Below are positions 8,678-17,632 of a stretch of 64,000 nucleotides of DNA, one piece after another. The DNA comes from Thalassotalea sp. (lineage in GTDB: Bacteria; Pseudomonadota; Gammaproteobacteria; Enterobacterales; Alteromonadaceae): NCBI GenBank assembly GCA_029237915.1, contig JAQWHD010000043.1, positions 1 to 64,000 of the forward strand. The letters are read 5' to 3'. The notes under the pieces are model-generated. The model was given only the letters and a program-made list of their open reading frames with translations. It was not told where the DNA came from and did not search any database. Within the stretch, counting starts at the first letter, position 1, and every line of letters starts with the position of its first letter. Both the position numbers and the translations under genes were made by a program.

Positions 8678-9261
8678 CCTTTAATAAAGTTTTGTAACTG
8701 TTCATCTTCAAGCACTTGAATGATGATTTTAGCTAATTGTACGTTGAAATCTTGCTGTATCTCATCGATATCAGCAGTTAACGGACCGCGACTGGTCGCT
8801 CGCAAAGTAAATGTTTTTGATAATGTCTGCTTTGGATTTTCAACATTCACTTTTAGTTTTATGATGGTGTTAGCACGGTAATCAAAAACGTCTTGGTTAA
8901 TGTAAGTTCGTGCCCGTTCAACGTTAAACTGCAGCGATACAGCTGCATCTTTATTAAAGCTTAATCCTTGGGTCGTTAACTCTTTTCTAAATTGTGAATT
9001 TAAAACACTCTTCAAAGGCTTTGTGCTCTTGATCAGCTTAGACTCTTCGTTATTCGTTAAAACTTCAACTAAGTGCCCACTATGACGGTTGTCAGCAACA
9101 GAAATTTTTGCTGACTGAGTTTGGTACACTTGGCTTTGGATATTTACAACTTGTGGCTGTAATTTAATTTCAGTTGGTTGATTGGCACAGGCCGAGATCA
9201 GGAAAATTGAAAAAATAAAAAAAACTTTTTTAAACATTTTATTAAGCACTTTGTTAAACAT
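8674..9261 (-). CDS. yajG: YajG-family lipoprotein
   Basis: A 195-residue lipoprotein. The signal ends in the lipobox LISAC, with cysteine at about residue 25 (or 17 if translation begins at the internal ATG at 9237, which gives a more usual signal length). The mature part has the YajG-like pattern: substrate-like N-terminal strands, a VADNRHSGHLVEV region, and a C-terminal segment ending in an amphipathic helix. Function of the family is not established. The neighbourhood with ampG and bolA matches enterobacterial yajG. It lies between rlmG (two bases upstream) and the cyclophilin gene (four-base overlap). Confidence 0.85.
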   Translation of the reverse strand: MFNKVLNKMFKKVFFIFSIFLISACANQPTEIKLQPQVVNIQSQVYQTQSAKISVADNRHSGHLVEVLTNNEESKLIKSTKPLKSVLNSQFRKELTTQGLSFNKDAAVSLQFNVERARTYINQDVFDYRANTIIKLKVNVENPKQTLSKTFTLRATSRGPLTADIDEIQQDFNVQLAKIIIQVLEDEQLQNFIKG

Positions 9262-9263
9262 GA

Positions 9264-10415
9264 TTACTTCTTAGCTGAGAGAACGACAAATTTTTTGTTA
9301 CTAGCAATAGTTTTGCTATTACCAAATAAACGTTGCAACTTAATATGGTAAGCAAGTTGCTGATTGCCTATTATCCTTAATTCTCCACCACTTTTCAAAG
9401 TTTTATAACTTTGTTTAAACATTTGCCAAGCGATATGATCGGTAACCGCCTGTTGTTGATGAAACGGCGGGTTACACAAAATTAGATCTAAACTGTTTTC
9501 AGCGACATCAGTTAAGCAGTCATTTACATGAAAATGACACTGAGGCAGTTGCTCCGCTAAATTATTTATTACATTCTCTTTGGTTGAAGCAATCGCCATA
9601 TAAGATTCATCATAGAAATGCATGTTAATGCCGGGGTTTTTAGCAAGCATAGCTAAACCTATAACGCCATTACCACAGCCTAAATCGGCAACACAGCTAT
9701 CCTTTGCAATCTTTGGTAGTTGCTCTAATAAATATCTGCCGCCAATATCTAAACTATCACGAGAAAACACATTGGCTTTATTGGCAATGCTTAAGTCAGC
9801 AATACCATACTTTTCACCATCAAGTTGCCAAACCTTTTCCATGGTTAAATCACGCTTTTTATTAGCATCAATTGTTGAGAAAATTAAGCGAGCTTTTTTT
9901 ACCGCAAGTGATGTTTTAGTTTCACCTAAATGTTTTTCAAAAAGTTTTAAGGTAGATGTATGAATATCTTTAGCTCTAGCTGCAGCAATAATAATTGTAT
10001 CTGGATGCGCTATTTTTTGAATTTGCTGTAATTGATACTCTAAATAAGCATTACTTTTAGGTAGCTTTAAAATAATTAAATCAACAGGGGCTGCAATATC
10101 ACTAACGCTATCAAGGTAGGTAATGTTTTCTTGTGGAATAAAGTTATTCTGGAAATTCTCTTTAATGCCTTGTTCAGAAATATAAGAGTCATTAATTAAC
10201 TGAACATTATATTCATATAAATTAACGGCAATCGCACCAAAACTATCATTGAATACGACTATGCTAGGATCTTTTGTTAATAACTCTTGCTCATTAATAT
10301 AGTTAATAATGTATTCATCACTCGAATCCCACGCTTGTAAACTACGGTTTACTTGCGCAAAAGGGTATCTATCGAGTTCAATAGGACGTTCATTATGTAT
10401 AAATGGGCTTTGCAT
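9264..10415 (-). CDS. rlmG: 23S rRNA (guanine-N2) methyltransferase RlmG
   Basis: An S-adenosylmethionine-dependent methyltransferase for G1835 of 23S rRNA (E. coli numbering), 383 residues. The N-terminal half is the degenerate methyltransferase-like domain of the RlmC/RsmC group. The C-terminal half has motif I (VADLGCGNGVIGLAML, near residue 243) and the catalytic motif IV NPPFHQQQAVTDH (about 315), the N2-guanine signature. Length fits RlmG. It is the first gene of the minus-strand operon rlmG-yajG-ppi and is divergent from the alkB-like gene over a 100-base gap. Confidence 0.94.
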   Translation of the reverse strand: MQSPFIHNERPIELDRYPFAQVNRSLQAWDSSDEYIINYINEQELLTKDPSIVVFNDSFGAIAVNLYEYNVQLINDSYISEQGIKENFQNNFIPQENITYLDSVSDIAAPVDLIILKLPKSNAYLEYQLQQIQKIAHPDTIIIAAARAKDIHTSTLKLFEKHLGETKTSLAVKKARLIFSTIDANKKRDLTMEKVWQLDGEKYGIADLSIANKANVFSRDSLDIGGRYLLEQLPKIAKDSCVADLGCGNGVIGLAMLAKNPGINMHFYDESYMAIASTKENVINNLAEQLPQCHFHVNDCLTDVAENSLDLILCNPPFHQQQAVTDHIAWQMFKQSYKTLKSGGELRIIGNQQLAYHIKLQRLFGNSKTIASNKKFVVLSAKK

Positions 10416-10518
10416 AGAATTTAGTTATCAATATAGAGTATGTGTATACTAGATATTGTCGCAAAATCGAACTGTTTTTACCAATGCTAAACTGTACAAC
10501 ACTTAAATTATTACATTC

Positions 10519-11133
10519 ATGAAATTATCATCACCGCTAGCTGCTCAGTATTTTTGTTCCGGCGATTTAATATATATCGCTGACTTCTACGATCTCATTA
10601 AGTCTGAACATTTTTTTAAAGTATTGCATGATGAACTCGCATGGCGTCAAGAAACCATTCGCTTGTTCGGAAAGTCAATCTTAATACCAAGAAAACAAGC
10701 GTGGTATGGAGATAAAGAAGCTCACTATAAATATTCCGGCTTGGCATTAATACCTTTGCCTTGGACAGATACGCTAAGAACTATTAAATCAGATTTAGAA
10801 AGTATATTACCTGCACCATTTAATTCAGTATTAGCCAATTTATATCGTGATGGGCAAGATTCGATGGGCTGGCATAGCGATAATGAAAAACAGTTAGGCG
10901 ACAAACCTATCATAGCGTCGCTATCGTTAGGGCAAGAGCGTAAGTTTTCAATAAAACATAAAATCAGTGGTGAAAAAATAGATTTAATTTTACAATCAGG
11001 AAGCCTATTAATAATGCTTGGCAATTTACAAGAGCATTGGCAACACAGTATACCTAAAACTAAAAAAATTATAGACAGCAGAATTAACTTAACTTTTCGA
11101 ACAATTACAGGAACTCCTCATGACCATAGCTGA
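10519..11133 (+). CDS. AlkB-like 2-oxoglutarate/Fe(II) dioxygenase
   Basis: A 204-residue protein of the AlkB demethylase family, which repairs alkylated bases by oxidative demethylation. The iron ligands are visible as HSD in GWHSDNE (about residue 117) and the distal His in WQHSIPK (about 174). The 2-oxoglutarate-binding arginine is in RINLTFR near the C-terminus. [17 protein letters not shown] is the classical ALKBH2/3-like signature, so DNA repair is likely but not proven. It overlaps bolA by 14 bases, suggesting co-expression. No strong ribosome site precedes the ATG at 10519. Confidence 0.9.
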   Translation: MKLSSPLAAQYFCSGDLIYIADFYDLIKSEHFFKVLHDELAWRQETIRLFGKSILIPRKQAWYGDKEAHYKYSGLALIPLPWTDTLRTIKSDLESILPAPFNSVLANLYRDGQDSMGWHSDNEKQLGDKPIIASLSLGQERKFSIKHKISGEKIDLILQSGSLLIMLGNLQEHWQHSIPKTKKIIDSRINLTFRTITGTPHDHS

Positions 11134-11434
11134 AGTTATCACCAATAAATTAACCGATGCGTTTACACCATTGCATTTAGAAGTAATTAATGAGAGTTAT
11201 AAGCACAATGTACCAGAAGGTAGCGAGTCTCATTTTAATGTGACCATAGTAAGTGAAAAGTTTGATGGTCAGCGTTTAATTGGTCGCCACCGTCAAGTTA
11301 ATGCCGCTTTAGCCGATGAATTAGAAAACCATATTCATGCTTTAGCCATGCATACCTATACTCCAGAACAGTGGCAAAAAATGACAGAACAACAAGTACC
11401 AAAATCACCTAATTGTATGGGCGGCGGTAAATAG
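11120..11434 (+). CDS. bolA: BolA-family protein
   Basis: A 104-residue protein with the BolA fold: [20 protein letters not shown], then [32 protein letters not shown], and a C-terminal helix [15 protein letters not shown]. The conserved histidine and the partner site for monothiol glutaredoxin lie in the second and third blocks. In gammaproteobacteria BolA affects morphology, stress response and Fe-S handling. The C-terminal CMGGGK extension is usual. It overlaps the alkB-like gene by 14 bases. In enterics it is beside yajG-ampG, whose homologues lie just upstream here on the other strand. Confidence 0.94.
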   Translation: MTIAEVITNKLTDAFTPLHLEVINESYKHNVPEGSESHFNVTIVSEKFDGQRLIGRHRQVNAALADELENHIHALAMHTYTPEQWQKMTEQQVPKSPNCMGGGK

Positions 11435-11463
11435 ATCTACTTTTGCACTAATGGCTCACGTTA

Positions 11464-11489
11464 TAAGGATTAAGTAGAGTTAATCCTTA
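11464..11489. other. Perfect hairpin and A-rich leader upstream of the TRAP operon
   Basis: TAAGGATTAA and TTAATCCTTA form a perfect ten-base stem around GTAGAG, 30 bases after bolA. It is followed not by T residues but by about 60 bases of A-rich sequence with repeated CAAAA units (to about 11550). It may be a weak terminator-like or regulatory element for the downstream transporter. Confidence 0.5.
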
Positions 11490-11563
11490 ACAAAACAAAA
11501 CAAAACAAATAAAAACAACACAATATAAAAATAAAATAATAATAATCAAAATTTGAGGGATAA

Positions 11564-12091
11564 ATGCTTAGCCTTATCTTAGCGCGACTAGTTGCTTATA
11601 TTGATATCTTTACCGAGTACTTAGGGAAGACAATATCATGGTTTACCTTGATCTTGGTCTGCCTTACTTTTGCTGTTGTGTTATTACGTTATGGTTTTGA
11701 TATTGGCTCGGTTGCTCTACAAGAGTCCGTACTCTATTTTCATGCCGCAGTTATCTTGCTTGGTGCTGGTTTTACATTAAAAGATGATGGCCATGTGCGA
11801 GTTGATATATTTTATCAAAACTTTTCCGTTAAAAAGAAAGCCCTAGTCAACTTGCTTGGTACTTTGTTTTTGCTTTTGCCAGTCTGTATTTTTATTTTTT
11901 ATGTCAGTATTGATTATGTTTTATTGTCATGGCAAATATTAGAAAAATCGCAAGAGCCAGGAGGCCTTCCCCTCGTATTTATTAATAAGTCATTAATTAT
12001 CCTCTTAGTTGTAACATTGATCCTGCAAGGCGTAGCTGAAATAGCTCGAAATATGCTGATATGCTTACCTCAAAAGAAGGAGGGTAACTAA
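11564..12091 (+). CDS. TRAP transporter small membrane subunit (DctQ type)
   Basis: A 175-residue protein with four hydrophobic helices, the small Q subunit of a tripartite ATP-independent periplasmic transporter. The core ESVLYFHAAVILLGAGFTLKDDGHVRVDIFYQNF is diagnostic (the DGHVRVD block is strongly conserved in DctQ). GAGGG lies six bases before the start. It overlaps dctM by one base (TAATG), so the two membrane subunits are coupled. Genes occur in Q-M-P order, unlike the more common P-Q-M. Confidence 0.93.
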   Translation: MLSLILARLVAYIDIFTEYLGKTISWFTLILVCLTFAVVLLRYGFDIGSVALQESVLYFHAAVILLGAGFTLKDDGHVRVDIFYQNFSVKKKALVNLLGTLFLLLPVCIFIFYVSIDYVLLSWQILEKSQEPGGLPLVFINKSLIILLVVTLILQGVAEIARNMLICLPQKKEGN

Positions 12092-13458
12092 TGGAATACC
12101 TTTCTTTACTGATGTTCATTTGTATCTGCGTAGTGTTATTGTTTGGTTACCCAGTGGCGTTAACTTTAGCGGGTACATCGTTACTTTTTGCGGGCGGTGC
12201 CACTCTTATTGGCGTTTTTGAACCCACATTCATGACTACCTTACCAAGTCGTATGTATGGCATTGTAAATAATCAAACCTTGCTCGCTGTGCCACTATTT
12301 GTGTTTATGGGTAACGTCCTCGAAAAGGCTAAAATTGCTGAGAACTTATTAGTATCGATGGCACAGTTGTTTGGTAAGTTTCGCGGTGGCTTAGCTATAT
12401 CTGTCACTATAGTTGGCATGCTATTAGCTGCAAGTACCGGCATTGTCGGTGCAACTGTGGTTACTATGGGCTTACTGTCTTTACCTACGATGTTAAAAAG
12501 TGGTTATGATCGAGCTTTTTCTTCAGGCCTTATCTGTGCAACAGGAACACTTGGGCAAATTATACCGCCTTCCATCGCCTTGGTGTTGCTAGGAGATGTG
12601 CTTTCTAATTCATACCAAAAAGCCCAACTTGATATGGGCAATTTTAGCCCCGAAACAATTAGCGTTGGAGATTTATTTGCCGGAGCCGTGATCCCAGGAT
12701 TACTCTTGGTTGTGTTCTATATTATCTATTGTGTTGTCATCACCATAATAAAACCAGAAAAGGTTGCTGATGTTGATGTTGAAGAAACTAATTTTGAGTT
12801 GTTGTTATTTATCAAGGCATTACTTCCTCCCGTTATTTTAGTGAGCTTAGTACTTGGCTCGATATTACTAGGGTTTGCAACGCCAACTGAAGCTGCAGGC
12901 GTCGGCGCATTTGGATCTTTAGCGCTGGCTAAGTTAAATGGCCAATTAAGCCTAAACAATCTACGTGCAGTGATGCTTAGTACTACCAAGATCACCTCCA
13001 TGGTTTTTCTGATACTGATTGGCGCGAGTTTATTCTCGCTAGTTTTTAGAGGGCTTGGCGGCGAAGAGTTGATAAAACATTTCTTTATCGATTTACCCGG
13101 TGGTGTTATTACCGCGACTGTCATTGTGATGCTAGTGATCTTTTTACTTGGTTTTATTTTAGATTTTATTGAAATAACTTTTGTGGTGGTGCCAATTGTT
13201 GCGCCGATCCTTTTTGTCATGGGGATTGACCCGTTATGGCTAGGTATTATGATAGCGGTAAACTTGCAAACATCCTTTTTAACACCACCGTTTGGTTTTG
13301 CACTTTTTTATTTAAGAGGTGTTGCCGATAAGGTCATAAAAACCAGTGAAATATATAAAGGCGTTTTACCTTTTATTGCATTACAATTACTTTTAATGTG
13401 TGTGTTGTCACTATGGCCGCAACTTGTTACTTGGCTACCTAGTAAGATTTATGGTTAA
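12091..13458 (+). CDS. TRAP transporter large permease subunit (DctM type)
   Basis: A 455-residue permease with about twelve helices that moves the substrate with Na+ down its gradient. Typical DctM features are FGYPVALTLAG near the start, PLFVFMGNVLEKAKIAENLL, ATGTLGQIIPPSIALVLLGD and, near the C-terminus, VVPIVAPILFVMGIDPLWLGIM and LQTSFLTPPFGFALFYLRG. The short insertion around residues 165-190 (SYQKAQLDMGNFSPETISVGDLFAG) is characteristic of the mannitol/chloroaromatic or alpha-keto-acid subgroup. It is coupled to the Q subunit and followed after 53 bases by the binding protein. Confidence 0.95.
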   Translation: MEYLSLLMFICICVVLLFGYPVALTLAGTSLLFAGGATLIGVFEPTFMTTLPSRMYGIVNNQTLLAVPLFVFMGNVLEKAKIAENLLVSMAQLFGKFRGGLAISVTIVGMLLAASTGIVGATVVTMGLLSLPTMLKSGYDRAFSSGLICATGTLGQIIPPSIALVLLGDVLSNSYQKAQLDMGNFSPETISVGDLFAGAVIPGLLLVVFYIIYCVVITIIKPEKVADVDVEETNFELLLFIKALLPPVILVSLVLGSILLGFATPTEAAGVGAFGSLALAKLNGQLSLNNLRAVMLSTTKITSMVFLILIGASLFSLVFRGLGGEELIKHFFIDLPGGVITATVIVMLVIFLLGFILDFIEITFVVVPIVAPILFVMGIDPLWLGIMIAVNLQTSFLTPPFGFALFYLRGVADKVIKTSEIYKGVLPFIALQLLLMCVLSLWPQLVTWLPSKIYG

Positions 13459-13511
13459 ATGTAACAGTCTATAAAAATAATAATATACCTACTTAACAAT
13501 GGTTTAACTTA

Positions 13512-14606
13512 ATGATTAAAAAAATAAAAATATTCATTCTATGTATATCACTGCCTTTATTTGTCGCGTCTTGTAAAGAACAGCCAAAAAAAGTTATTGA
13601 TGAAACCGCGCAATTTAAAAAAAACTTCTATTGGAAAATGGTTACATCATGGCCGAAAAACTTTCCTGGTTTAGGTGTAGCGCCGGAAAAGTTTGCGACC
13701 AAAGTTGAAGCCATGAGTGGCGGGCGACTAACTATAAAAGTGTATGGCGCCGGTGAATTGGTACCAGGCTTTGAGGTGTTTGATAGTGTATCTTCTGGTG
13801 CCGTTGAAATGGGTCATAGTGGCGCTTATTATTGGCAAGGAAAAATGCCAGCAGCGCCATTTTTTACCGCTGTACCATTTGGTATGAACGCGCAAGAAAC
13901 TAATGCTTGGTTACACTATGGTGGCGGTTTAGAACTTTGGCAAGAACTATACAAACCCTTCGGTATTATCCCGGTTGCAGGTGGCAATTCAGGAGTCCAG
14001 TTTGCTGGCTGGTTTAATAAAGAAATTAATAGCTTAGACGATCTTAAAGGTCTAAGGATGCGTATCGGCGGTATTGGCGGAGATGTATTTAACCGCGTAG
14101 GTGGTATGGCGTTACAAATACCTGGCGGTGAAATATTTTCAGCATTACAGGGCGGACTCATTGATGCCTCTGAATGGGTAGGGCCATATAACGATCTAGC
14201 TTTTGGTTTTTATAAAACCAGTAAGTATTATTATTCTTCTGCATGGCAAGAGCCGACCGCAACGCTTGAGTTCCTTATTAATGAAAAAGCCTTTAATGAG
14301 CTGCCTGCGGATTTACAGCAAATTGTTCTAGTTGCGGCTCGTGCTATCAATGATGATATGTTAAGCGAATATACTGCTCGCAACAGCGCTGCATTAAAAA
14401 CATTAATTAATGACCATGGTGTGGAGGTACGCACTTTCCCAGAGCCTGTTATGCAAGCATTAAAGGCGGAAAGTACAAGTGTGATAAATGCTATGGTTGA
14501 GCAAGATTCAGCATCAGCTAAAATTTGGGCGTCATATAAAAAATTCTATGATGAGGTTCGTGCTTATCATGAAATAACAGAACAGGCCTATATGCAAAAT
14601 AGGTAA
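13512..14606 (+). CDS. TRAP transporter solute-binding lipoprotein (TakP/DctP type)
   Basis: A 364-residue extracytoplasmic binding protein. The signal ends with VASC at about residue 21, a lipobox, so it is probably membrane-anchored, which is less usual than a free periplasmic DctP. The mature part matches the TakP-like subgroup: WKMVTSWPKNFPGLG, GHSGAYYWQGK, the arginine in LKGLRMRIGGIGGDVF, and IDASEWVGPYND. In TakP of Rhodobacter the equivalent Glu-Trp pair and an upstream Gln bind Na+ and an alpha-keto acid, so a small 2-oxo acid is a reasonable guess for the ligand, not a demonstrated one. Confidence 0.92.
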   Translation: MIKKIKIFILCISLPLFVASCKEQPKKVIDETAQFKKNFYWKMVTSWPKNFPGLGVAPEKFATKVEAMSGGRLTIKVYGAGELVPGFEVFDSVSSGAVEMGHSGAYYWQGKMPAAPFFTAVPFGMNAQETNAWLHYGGGLELWQELYKPFGIIPVAGGNSGVQFAGWFNKEINSLDDLKGLRMRIGGIGGDVFNRVGGMALQIPGGEIFSALQGGLIDASEWVGPYNDLAFGFYKTSKYYYSSAWQEPTATLEFLINEKAFNELPADLQQIVLVAARAINDDMLSEYTARNSAALKTLINDHGVEVRTFPEPVMQALKAESTSVINAMVEQDSASAKIWASYKKFYDEVRAYHEITEQAYMQNR

Positions 14607-14638
14607 ACTTCTTAGTAAATTATAAAAAATCTAGCTGC

Positions 14639-14670
14639 TCTGACCTCATTGCTAAGCAATAGAGGTTAGA
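14639..14670. other. Long imperfect hairpin between TRAP operon and fabV
   Basis: TCTGACCTC-ATTGC, loop TAA, GCAAT-A-GAGGTTAGA form a 14-pair stem with one bulge and one G-T pair. There is no T tract, so it is not a classical terminator. It lies 33 bases after the dctP-like stop and 79 bases before fabV. Confidence 0.5.
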
Positions 14671-14748
14671 ATAGCGTCATTAAAAGATAGAATGCCATTA
14701 AATTGACGTAAATTTATGGCTCAATTAACAAAAAAGTAAGGTTTTAAT

Positions 14749-15942
14749 ATGGTTATCAAACCAAAGATCCGTGGTTTTATTTGTACTAATGCACATCCTA
14801 CCGGTTGTGAAGCTCATGTTAACGAGCAAATTGCTTATGTTAAATCTCAACCTCAAGCAGATGCAAAACCAAAAAACGTTTTAGTTATTGGTGCTTCAAC
14901 TGGTTACGGTTTAGCTTCACGTATTACTGCTACTTTTGGCAGTGGTGCACAAACGCTAGGTATATTTTTCGAAAAAGAACCTTCAGAAAAACGCACTGGC
15001 TCTGCTGGTTGGTACAATACTGCTGCATTTCAAAAAGCTGCAGATGAAGCGGGTATTTATTCTAAAAATATCAACGGCGATGCATTCTCAAATGAAATCA
15101 AAGCTAAAGCGATTGAAACAATTAAAGCTGATCTTGGTCAAATTGATCTAGTGGTTTATTCATTAGCATCACCGCGTCGTACTGATCCAAATACTGGTGA
15201 AGTTTATTCTTCAGCTCTTAAACCAATTGGTAATGGCTTCTCTACCAAGAGTCTTAATACTTCTAAGCGAGCAATTGAAGAAGTCGCTGTAGAAGCTGCT
15301 ACTGAAGAAGAAATCGCCGGTACTATCAAAGTAATGGGCGGTGAAGATTGGGAATTATGGATGAATGCTTTAGCTGATGCTGGCGTTCTTGCTCAAGACT
15401 GTAAAACAGTTGCATACACATATATTGGCAAAAAACTTACTTGGCCATTATACGGCAAAGCAACAATTGGCCGCGCTAAAGAAGATTTAGACCGTGCTGC
15501 CACACAAATTCGTAAAGTAACTAGCGGTTTAAATGGTGAAGCCTTTGTTACTTCATTAAATGCTGTAGTTACGCAAGCAAGTTCTGCTATTCCAATTATG
15601 CCTTTATACATCTCAAGCATGTTTAAAGTGATGAAAGGCGATGGTACTTACGAAGGTCCTATTCAGCAAATCCAAGGTTTGTTCCGTGACAACCTATACA
15701 GCACAGAACGTTCTTTAGATGAACATAATCGCATTATGCAAAACCTAAAAGAATTAGATGATTCTGTGCAAGATAGAGTAACAGAGCTTTGGGAAAAAGT
15801 GACCACTGAGACGATTGATGAATTAACTGACTACGTTGGTTACCATAATGAATTCTTACGTTTATTCGGTTTCAGTGTTGACGGTGTTGATTACGATGCA
15901 GAAGTGAGCCCAATTGCAGCAATAAACAATTTAGTTAGCTAA
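14749..15942 (+). CDS. fabV: Trans-2-enoyl-ACP/CoA reductase FabV
   Basis: NADH-dependent enoyl reductase that completes fatty-acid elongation cycles, 397 residues, the normal FabV length. It begins MVIKPKIRGFICTNAHPTGC, then has the nucleotide-binding VLVIGASTGYGLASRI (about 45). The extended Tyr-X8-Lys active-site motif is in AYTYIGKKLTWPLYGKATIGRAK (about 225-245), and it ends with FRLFGF-type residues. FabV enzymes are intrinsically triclosan-tolerant relative to FabI. TAAGG precedes the ATG. It appears to be monocistronic, with a hairpin on each side. Confidence 0.97.
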   Translation: MVIKPKIRGFICTNAHPTGCEAHVNEQIAYVKSQPQADAKPKNVLVIGASTGYGLASRITATFGSGAQTLGIFFEKEPSEKRTGSAGWYNTAAFQKAADEAGIYSKNINGDAFSNEIKAKAIETIKADLGQIDLVVYSLASPRRTDPNTGEVYSSALKPIGNGFSTKSLNTSKRAIEEVAVEAATEEEIAGTIKVMGGEDWELWMNALADAGVLAQDCKTVAYTYIGKKLTWPLYGKATIGRAKEDLDRAATQIRKVTSGLNGEAFVTSLNAVVTQASSAIPIMPLYISSMFKVMKGDGTYEGPIQQIQGLFRDNLYSTERSLDEHNRIMQNLKELDDSVQDRVTELWEKVTTETIDELTDYVGYHNEFLRLFGFSVDGVDYDAEVSPIAAINNLVS

Positions 15943-15962
15943 AACTCAGTTTAACTAAGACA

Positions 15963-16006
15963 TTAGTCTAAAGCTCATATTTTTATGGGCTTTAGGCTAA
16001 TATTTT
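15963..16006 (+). terminator. Terminator after fabV
   Basis: A 16-base stem with two G-T pairs (15963-15978 with 15985-16000: TTAGTCTAAAGCTCAT/ATGGGCTTTAGGCTAA) around a T-rich loop, followed by TATTTT. It begins 20 bases after the fabV stop. Confidence 0.75.
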
Positions 16007-16292
16007 ACCTCCTACCTTACAAAATCGTTACATTTTTCATCTGTCTTTACTCCTTGTTTTTATTCAGCTTTATTTACCCAACCTTATACAAAACGATATT
16101 TTTCCAACAATTGTTATTAAATGTTACGTATAACGTAGAAATTGGTAGGGGTATTATGTTAAAATTCGCGCCAGAAAATTATTCAACCTTAAATCCTAGA
16201 GTAAATTTACTTTCTAGGTAAACACTGGATCATTAACCGCTCAAATGAAGTTTTTGGTTTGTAATACTCCCATCAAAGTAGCGCAAGTGTGT
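16007..16292 (+). other. Upstream region of the nqr operon
   Basis: This 286-base, AT-rich region should carry the nqr promoter. I see no strong consensus promoter. CCTAGA and TCTAGG arms around a GTAAATTTAC palindrome occur at 16195-16218. An open frame on the plus strand crosses it (from 15985) but starts inside the fabV terminator and has no ribosome site; it is not accepted as a gene. Confidence 0.45.
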
Positions 16293-17630
16293 ATGATTAC
16301 AATAAAAAAAGGTCTGGATGTTCCTGTTAAAGGTGCTCCCCAGCAAGTAATCCATGATGGTTCGACCATCAAAACCGTAGCAACGCTAGGTGAAGAGTTT
16401 GTGGGAATGCGTCCTACCATGTTTGTAAAAGCTGGTGATCGCGTTAAAAAAGGTCAGGCTCTTTTTGAAGATAAAAAGAATCCTGGCGTTAAATTCACAG
16501 CCTCTGCCGCCGGTATTGTTAAAGAAATTAACCGTGGTGAAAAGCGTGTTTTACAATCTGTAGTTATCGAAATCGATGGCGCAGAAGAAGAAACATTCAA
16601 CGCTTATTCTGCTGAGCAACTCGCTTCATTATCTCGTGATGAAGTTGAATCTAACCTTGTTAACTCAGGTTTGTGGACTGCTCTAAGAACTCGCCCATTC
16701 AGCAAGTCACCAGTCTTAGGTAGCGAAGCCGCTCACATTTTTGTAAGCGCTATGGATACTAATCCATTATCAGCTAACCCTGAAGTGATTATTGGTGAGC
16801 AAAGCGAAGCGTTTAAAAACGGCTTAGCTGTTTTAGCTCAACTAACTGCTGGTAACGTTTATGTGTCAAAGGCTCCAGGCGCTAATATTCCTGTAGCAGA
16901 CAAAGTGCAAGTTAATGAGTTTGCAGGCAAGCACCCAGCGGGTCTTGTTGGAACTCACATTCACTTCTTAGCACCAGTTTCGGCAACGAAAGTTGTTTGG
17001 CATATTGGTTATCAAGACGTTATTGCTGTTGGTACTTTATTTACTACTGGTAAATTAGATTCTACTCGTGTTGTTGCAGTTGCAGGTCCTGCAGTAAACA
17101 ACCCTCGTTTAGTTCGTACTGTTTTAGGTGCTAGCACAAACGAGCTAGTTGCTAATGAATTAGTTGACGGTGAAGTTCGTGTTATTTCTGGTTCACCTTT
17201 ATTAGGTTCTACTGCGAAAATGGTTCACGCTTACTTAGGGCGTTTCCATACTCAAGTAACAGCGTTACTTGAAGGTCGTGAAAAAGAATTTATTGGTTAC
17301 ATGATGCCAGGTGCAAATAAATTCTCTGTTACTCGTGCGTATTTATCGCACTTTTTCCGTAGCAAAGTATTTAACATGACAACCACTACTAATGGTAGTT
17401 CTCGTGCGATGGTGCCAATTGGTAACTATGAACGAGTTATGCCGTTAGATATATTACCTACCTTACTTTTACGTGATTTATGTGCTGGCGATACTGACGG
17501 TGCACAATTATTAGGTGCATTAGAATTAGACGAAGAAGATTTAGCTCTTTGTACTTTCGTATGTCCAGGTAAAACGGATTATGGCGTTCTCCTTCGTGAT
17601 TGCCTAACGACTATTGAGAAGGAAGGTTAG
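16293..17630 (+). CDS. nqrA: Na+-translocating NADH:quinone reductase subunit A
   Basis: Quinone-interacting peripheral subunit of Na+-NQR, 445 residues. The start at 16293 is chosen because [19 protein letters not shown] aligns with the canonical NqrA N-terminus. An in-frame extension of 16 codons upstream has no family support, and no strong ribosome site is visible. Family landmarks are [35 protein letters not shown] and the C-terminal [24 protein letters not shown]. It is first of six genes nqrABCDEF with gaps of 0-55 bases. Confidence 0.97.
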   Translation: MITIKKGLDVPVKGAPQQVIHDGSTIKTVATLGEEFVGMRPTMFVKAGDRVKKGQALFEDKKNPGVKFTASAAGIVKEINRGEKRVLQSVVIEIDGAEEETFNAYSAEQLASLSRDEVESNLVNSGLWTALRTRPFSKSPVLGSEAAHIFVSAMDTNPLSANPEVIIGEQSEAFKNGLAVLAQLTAGNVYVSKAPGANIPVADKVQVNEFAGKHPAGLVGTHIHFLAPVSATKVVWHIGYQDVIAVGTLFTTGKLDSTRVVAVAGPAVNNPRLVRTVLGASTNELVANELVDGEVRVISGSPLLGSTAKMVHAYLGRFHTQVTALLEGREKEFIGYMMPGANKFSVTRAYLSHFFRSKVFNMTTTTNGSSRAMVPIGNYERVMPLDILPTLLLRDLCAGDTDGAQLLGALELDEEDLALCTFVCPGKTDYGVLLRDCLTTIEKEG

Positions 17631-17632
17631 AC

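Noticed and set aside
13512-14606. DctP as a sign of a genomic island with the TRAP genes
   Set aside because: Composition and codon use look like the neighbours, and no mobility gene or flanking repeat is seen; the operon order Q-M-P is unusual but not evidence of transfer.
15985-16221. 78-codon open frame between fabV and nqrA
   Set aside because: It begins inside the fabV terminator stem, has no ribosome site, and its hydrophobic start is a by-product of T-rich DNA. The region is better explained as the nqr upstream region.
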